Assembly (NCBI GenBank): GCA_013289955.1
Contig: JABCYZ010000013.1
Span: 62,001 to 126,000 of the forward strand
DNA length: 64,000 nt
Reading direction: 5' to 3'
Source: Acidobacteriota bacterium
GTDB lineage: Bacteria; Acidobacteriota; Terriglobia; Acidiferrales; UBA7541
Below are positions 60,787 to 64,000 of this stretch, in pieces. The number at the start of each line of letters is the position of its first letter. Within the stretch, counting starts at the first letter, position 1. The translations under genes were made by a program, and so were the position numbers. Under the pieces are notes generated by a model that ran no database searches, was not told where the DNA came from, and saw only the letters and a program-made list of their open reading frames with translations.

Positions 60787-63300
60787 CTATTCGTATCGCA
60801 AGGCGACCATGGGATCGACTTTCATCGCGCGGCGCGCCGGAATATACGTCGCAAGCATCGCCACCCCGATCAAAGATAGCGCGACGGCTGCGTACGTGAG
60901 AGGATCAGCGGCCTTTACTCCATACAGGAAACTCGCGATAAATCGCGTGAGCCCATACGCCAGCCCAAGTCCGATAAACACGCCAAGCACCGCAAGTTTG
61001 AGGCCCAGCGTTCCGACCAGTCCAAGCACATCACTGCGCCCCGCTCCCAGCGCGACACGAATCCCAATCTCGCGCGTCCTCTCGCTCACGAAGTACGACA
61101 TCACGCCGTAAATCCCGATCGCTGCCAACAGCAGCGCCATCCCCGCAAAAATGCCCAGCAGTCGCATGTAGAACCGCTGATCCCCCACCGATTCCGCCAC
61201 AACGTCTTCCATCGTCATGACGCTGGTGACCGGCAGATCTGGATCAATCTCCGCGATAGCCTTCTTTACGGTCCCCGCCAACTCATTCCCGCCGCCCAAT
61301 CCGGAAGCTCTCCGAATCACCACGTTGTGGTGAAGCTGCGCCAACGCCGTCCCCCCGGGTACCACCGCCGGCTCCTGCCGGTAGGAAGCGTATGCGAACG
61401 GCGGCGCTTCCTCTCCCAGCCCGAAGTGTTTCACGTCCCCCACGATGCCGACGATCTGTCGCGGCGTCTCTTCGTCCACTCCGTAAGACCCGAATCGTAA
61501 AAGCACTTGCTGCCCGATCGGATCTTCGTTGGGGAAAAAGCGCCGCGCCAAGGATTCATTCACAACGATCACCCACGGCGCACTGGCCGTGTCGTGCTCA
61601 TCCAAATAACGCCCCCTCTTCAGCGGAACGCCCAGCGTTTGAAAGATGCTGGGACTCACGTCGTCAAATCCCGCATGCGGCCGGTTCTCCGGTGGCGGCG
61701 CCGGATGTCCCAGGATCGAAAAACTAAAAAACATCGCTCCGCGCATCGGCAAATCGCTGATCATCCCGGACGACTCGATTCCAGGCAGCGCCGCAATCTT
61801 CTCGAGCAGTTGTTGGTGAAACGCCGCAACAGTCGGCAAGGTTTTCTCCATATCCCCGCCGGGCACCCTTTCCAAATACTTCCCTCCCTCAGGCAGTTGC
61901 ACCAGCATGGTCAGCAAATTTTTCGCATCGAATCCCGGATTCACACGCTGCAGGCGCAGCATCGTGTTGATCATCAATCCCGCGCCCACCAGAAGCAGCA
62001 TCGCCAGCGCCACTTCCGCCACTGCCAGCACGTGCCGCGTAACTCCGCGCGAGCCTGCCACCGTCCGGCCTTCCCCCTCGCGCATGGTTGCGTTGATATC
62101 CGGGTTCGAAGCCTGAAGCGCCGGCGCCAACCCGAAAATCATCGCGGTCAACAAGGAAACGCACAGCGTGAACAGCAGCACCCTTCCATCGATACCGACG
62201 CTGTCGGAATTCGGAAAATCACCAACCAACTTTTTCAGAATCAGAATGCCCCAATAGGCAAACAAGATTCCCAGCGTCCCTCCCAGAAACGCCAGCAGCC
62301 CGCTCTCCGCGAACAGTTGTTGCATCAATCGCCGCCGCCCCGCTCCGAGCGCCGCGCGCACCGAATATTCTTTTCGCCGCGTCTCGGTTCGCGACCGCAT
62401 CAGATTGGCGACATTCACGCACGCAATCAGCAGCACGCAGCCCACCGCTCCGAGCAGCGGGTACAGCACCTTTCCCACTCCCTGGTAAAGATCCTGGTGC
62501 AACGGCCTTAGAATCTTTCCCACACCCTTGTTCGTCTTTGGATAAGCCATCTCCAGCCGCTTCGCGATGACGTCCATCTCCACCTGCGCTTGCCCGATCG
62601 TCGCGCCCGGCTTCAACCGCGCCACTGGCATCAGCCAATGGTCGATCCGCTCGGAATATCTGGCGCTCTCCGGATCCACCGGCACCCACAGGTCGATCTT
62701 CCCTCCATAAAACGGCGCAAAGCCCGCTGGCATCACTCCCACCACCGTCGAAAGCACGCTATCCACACTAAACGTCTTCCCGAGCACCTGCGGATCCTTG
62801 TTAAAGCGGCTCCCCCAAAATCCACTGCTGATTACCACCGCATACGAGTGGTCCTGCATTTCGTTTGCGGCAAAAATCCTGCCCATAATCGGCTGTACGC
62901 CGAGCAAACTAAAAAAATTAGGCGTGACGTACTGTACTCTCACCGGCTGGGGCTCGCCCAGCCGCGACAAAATGACCTCTTCCGTCGAGCTCGTCAGCGC
63001 GATGTCCTGGAAGATCGTGTTTTGCTTTTGCCAATCCACCACTTCCGCAATCGGCGGCGGCTCATAATCCCCCGGATGCTCCGGGTCTGTTTCCCAAATT
63101 ACCAGGAGCTGTTCCGGATGCTCGAACGGCAACGGCCGGTACAACAGCGTATCGATCACGCTGTAAATGGTGCTGTTCGCTCCAATCCCCAGCGCCAGCG
63201 AAAGAACCACCACGGCAAGAAACGCCGGACTTTTGCGAAGTCCGCGCGCCGCGAGTCGAATGTCCTGCCAAACATTTTCCAACCAACCATAAGTTCCCAT
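60787..63300 (-). CDS. ABC transporter permease, MacB/FtsX type (ADOP family), short N-terminus
   Basis: An 837-residue inner-membrane protein paralogous to that at 52451-55159: SPAFLAVVVLSLALGIGANS helix, MacB periplasmic core, first FtsX domain, second core and FtsX domain, and the ending PARRAMKVDPMVALRYE. It starts at WLENVWQDIRLAARGLRK and lacks the N-terminal charged region of the other copy. AAGGAGG precedes the ATG at 63300. No ATPase or PadR gene is next to it. Members of this family have no established substrate; they may work with an unlinked ATPase or not be transporters. Confidence 0.88.
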   Translation of the reverse strand: MGTYGWLENVWQDIRLAARGLRKSPAFLAVVVLSLALGIGANSTIYSVIDTLLYRPLPFEHPEQLLVIWETDPEHPGDYEPPPIAEVVDWQKQNTIFQDIALTSSTEEVILSRLGEPQPVRVQYVTPNFFSLLGVQPIMGRIFAANEMQDHSYAVVISSGFWGSRFNKDPQVLGKTFSVDSVLSTVVGVMPAGFAPFYGGKIDLWVPVDPESARYSERIDHWLMPVARLKPGATIGQAQVEMDVIAKRLEMAYPKTNKGVGKILRPLHQDLYQGVGKVLYPLLGAVGCVLLIACVNVANLMRSRTETRRKEYSVRAALGAGRRRLMQQLFAESGLLAFLGGTLGILFAYWGILILKKLVGDFPNSDSVGIDGRVLLFTLCVSLLTAMIFGLAPALQASNPDINATMREGEGRTVAGSRGVTRHVLAVAEVALAMLLLVGAGLMINTMLRLQRVNPGFDAKNLLTMLVQLPEGGKYLERVPGGDMEKTLPTVAAFHQQLLEKIAALPGIESSGMISDLPMRGAMFFSFSILGHPAPPPENRPHAGFDDVSPSIFQTLGVPLKRGRYLDEHDTASAPWVIVVNESLARRFFPNEDPIGQQVLLRFGSYGVDEETPRQIVGIVGDVKHFGLGEEAPPFAYASYRQEPAVVPGGTALAQLHHNVVIRRASGLGGGNELAGTVKKAIAEIDPDLPVTSVMTMEDVVAESVGDQRFYMRLLGIFAGMALLLAAIGIYGVMSYFVSERTREIGIRVALGAGRSDVLGLVGTLGLKLAVLGVFIGLGLAYGLTRFIASFLYGVKAADPLTYAAVALSLIGVAMLATYIPARRAMKVDPMVALRYE

Positions 63301-63437
63301 CGCGAGGGTACCTCCTTGCCTTATAGACGATGGGCCTCGGCCCTTAGTTCAACCTTTCTGCGCCGACTGCCTCACCAGGTCCCGCCTTCGGATAAACTTC
63401 CCGCCATCTCAGGCATTACAAGGAACAAAGCCGCACT
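63301..63437. promoter_or_regulatory. Upstream region of the second ADOP permease
   Basis: These 137 bases separate the small hypothetical gene and the ADOP gene on the same strand. On the minus strand they contain a GGGCCGAGGCCC palindrome and a TATAAG hexamer shortly before the ribosome site. No PadR gene or remnant is found. Confidence 0.3.
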
Positions 63438-63767
63438 TCACTCCTCGCGCTTTATCGACACATAAATCGGCCCCGCGCCGAGCATACTCACCAGAAACCA
63501 GCTAAAGCGCCCCGCCCGGCTCGTCGTCTGGAATTTCAGATGATCCCCGGACGCAACATCCAGCTCCAGCGTCTTCCAATTCCAAGTATTGTCCACGCGC
63601 AATTTGTGCCGTCCCGCCGTCACTCGTATTGAAATCGTGTCCCCGTAATACAACTCCCCTACGTTCTCTCCGTCCAGCTTCACGATGATTTGACGTTGCT
63701 GCACATCCTCCGGCGATTTCCGCCGAATCGTGATGCTTGCCTGTTCTTCTAGGGACTCGGAACCCAT
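63438..63767 (-). CDS. Small hypothetical protein with PEGA-like beta domain
   Basis: A 109-residue, mostly beta-stranded protein. QRQIIVKLDGENVGELYYGDTISI and AGRHKLRVDN resemble the strand-turn-strand layout of PEGA-like surface repeats. A weakly hydrophobic stretch (FSWFLVSMLGAGPIYVSI) at the end could contact the membrane. ATG at 63767 with AGAGGA upstream. It is 137 bases upstream of the ADOP permease on the same strand. I do not recognise a named family. Confidence 0.6.
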   Translation of the reverse strand: MGSESLEEQASITIRRKSPEDVQQRQIIVKLDGENVGELYYGDTISIRVTAGRHKLRVDNTWNWKTLELDVASGDHLKFQTTSRAGRFSWFLVSMLGAGPIYVSIKREE

Positions 63768-63841
63768 CTACATCCTCTCTTTTTCAACCGCCAGGCATAG
63801 GGCCTCTGCCTGCCCGACACTTTGAAACGCCAGACCGCCTC

Positions 63842-63869
63842 TTCACATTTTAGAGACCTCTGTTACAAT
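63842..63869 (+). promoter_or_regulatory. Strong candidate promoter with extended -10 for the last gene
   Basis: TTCACA (63842-63847) and TACAAT (63864-63869) are 16 bases apart, and TGT (63861-63863) before the -10 gives an extended -10. The expected transcript start is at about 63876-63877, on or next to the ATG. Confidence 0.6.
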
Positions 63870-63876
63870 CTCGTCT

Positions 63877-64000
63877 ATGGACCGACGCACATTGCTCCAA
63901 TCGCTTCCCGTGGCAGCCCTTCTTCCTACCAGGGCGTGGCCCGTTTCCGCAGCCAGCGACTCTTCCTCCAGAGAAGACTCCGCGATGCCGCAATCCTCAA
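63877..64000 (+). CDS. Start of an exported protein gene (3' end beyond window)
   Basis: The ATG at 63877 opens a frame to the window edge (41 codons). MDRRTLLQSLPVAALLPTRAW resembles a twin-arginine or Sec signal (DRRTLLQS, hydrophobic run, then WPVSAASD). What follows is Ser-rich and non-diagnostic. No Shine-Dalgarno sequence is seen between the -10 box and the ATG, so the mRNA may be leaderless. The mature function cannot be read from this fragment. Confidence 0.6.
   Translation, partial: MDRRTLLQSLPVAALLPTRAWPVSAASDSSSREDSAMPQSS

Noticed and set aside
61507..62511. 334-codon plus-strand frame opposite the second ADOP permease
   Set aside because: Gln/Arg/His-rich antisense frame with no recognisable motif.

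Overview
The window looks like chromosomal DNA of an uncultured or soil-type Acidobacteriota member. This rests on the gene families seen, not on any marker gene: two very large carboxypeptidase-regulatory-domain TonB-dependent receptors (TBDRs) of the Oar type, two MacB/FtsX-like orphan permeases (the acidobacterial ADOP type), a VWFA-related acidobacterial-type protein, three CRTAC1 (FG-GAP/VCBS + ASPIC/UnbV) proteins, many exported TPR proteins, and an ECF sigma factor beside a Ser/Thr kinase-TPR protein. DNA is GC-rich. I saw no rRNA, tRNA, CRISPR array, insertion sequence or phage gene.

Layout. (1) 1-6905: L-rhamnose locus. A fused rhamnulose-phosphate aldolase/short-chain dehydrogenase, cut by the left edge, is divergent from a tightly overlapped ABC importer operon (ATPase, two permeases, lipoprotein binding protein). 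(2) 6924-10297: three minus-strand catabolic enzymes: a DHDPS-family aldolase, an Old Yellow Enzyme-type oxidoreductase and a Tat-exported sugar isomerase-like TIM barrel. (3) 10461-18473: TBDR 1, a strong terminator, a TPR protein, a Tat-exported alkaline-phosphatase-like protein and a protein of unknown function. (4) 18884-28708: a LacI-family regulator followed by a 1288-residue Tat-exported VCBS/ASPIC-redoxin-TPR fusion, an 850-residue TPR protein and a CRTAC1 protein. (5) 28737-34073: a TPR protein paralogous to that of region 3, galactokinase and a Tat-exported GH2 glycosidase. (6) 34426-41120: VWFA protein, DUF1801 protein, kinase-TPR, ECF sigma factor and a small zinc-ribbon membrane protein. 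(7) 41430-52370: periplasmic trehalase, fructokinase-like PfkB kinase, GH32 fructosidase, TPR protein, terminator, TBDR 2 and a divergent membrane-anchored winged-helix regulator. (8) 52451-64000: ADOP permease with a broken PadR gene upstream, a TPR protein divergent from a third CRTAC1 protein, a YdeI/OmdA-like protein, a GlcG/HbpS-like protein, a second ADOP permease, a small unknown protein and the start of a signal-peptide-bearing gene.

The unifying theme is outer-membrane/periplasmic capture and breakdown of sugars (rhamnose, galactosides, fructans or sucrose, trehalose). The most striking structure is a module that occurs twice: TBDR, Rho-independent terminator, exported TPR protein, exported enzyme. 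It resembles a SusC/SusD utilisation locus in which a plain TPR protein takes the place of SusD. CRTAC1 proteins also sit beside exported TPR proteins three times. The least explained locus is 18884-28708, whose fusion protein carries a redoxin domain with SxxC in place of CxxC.
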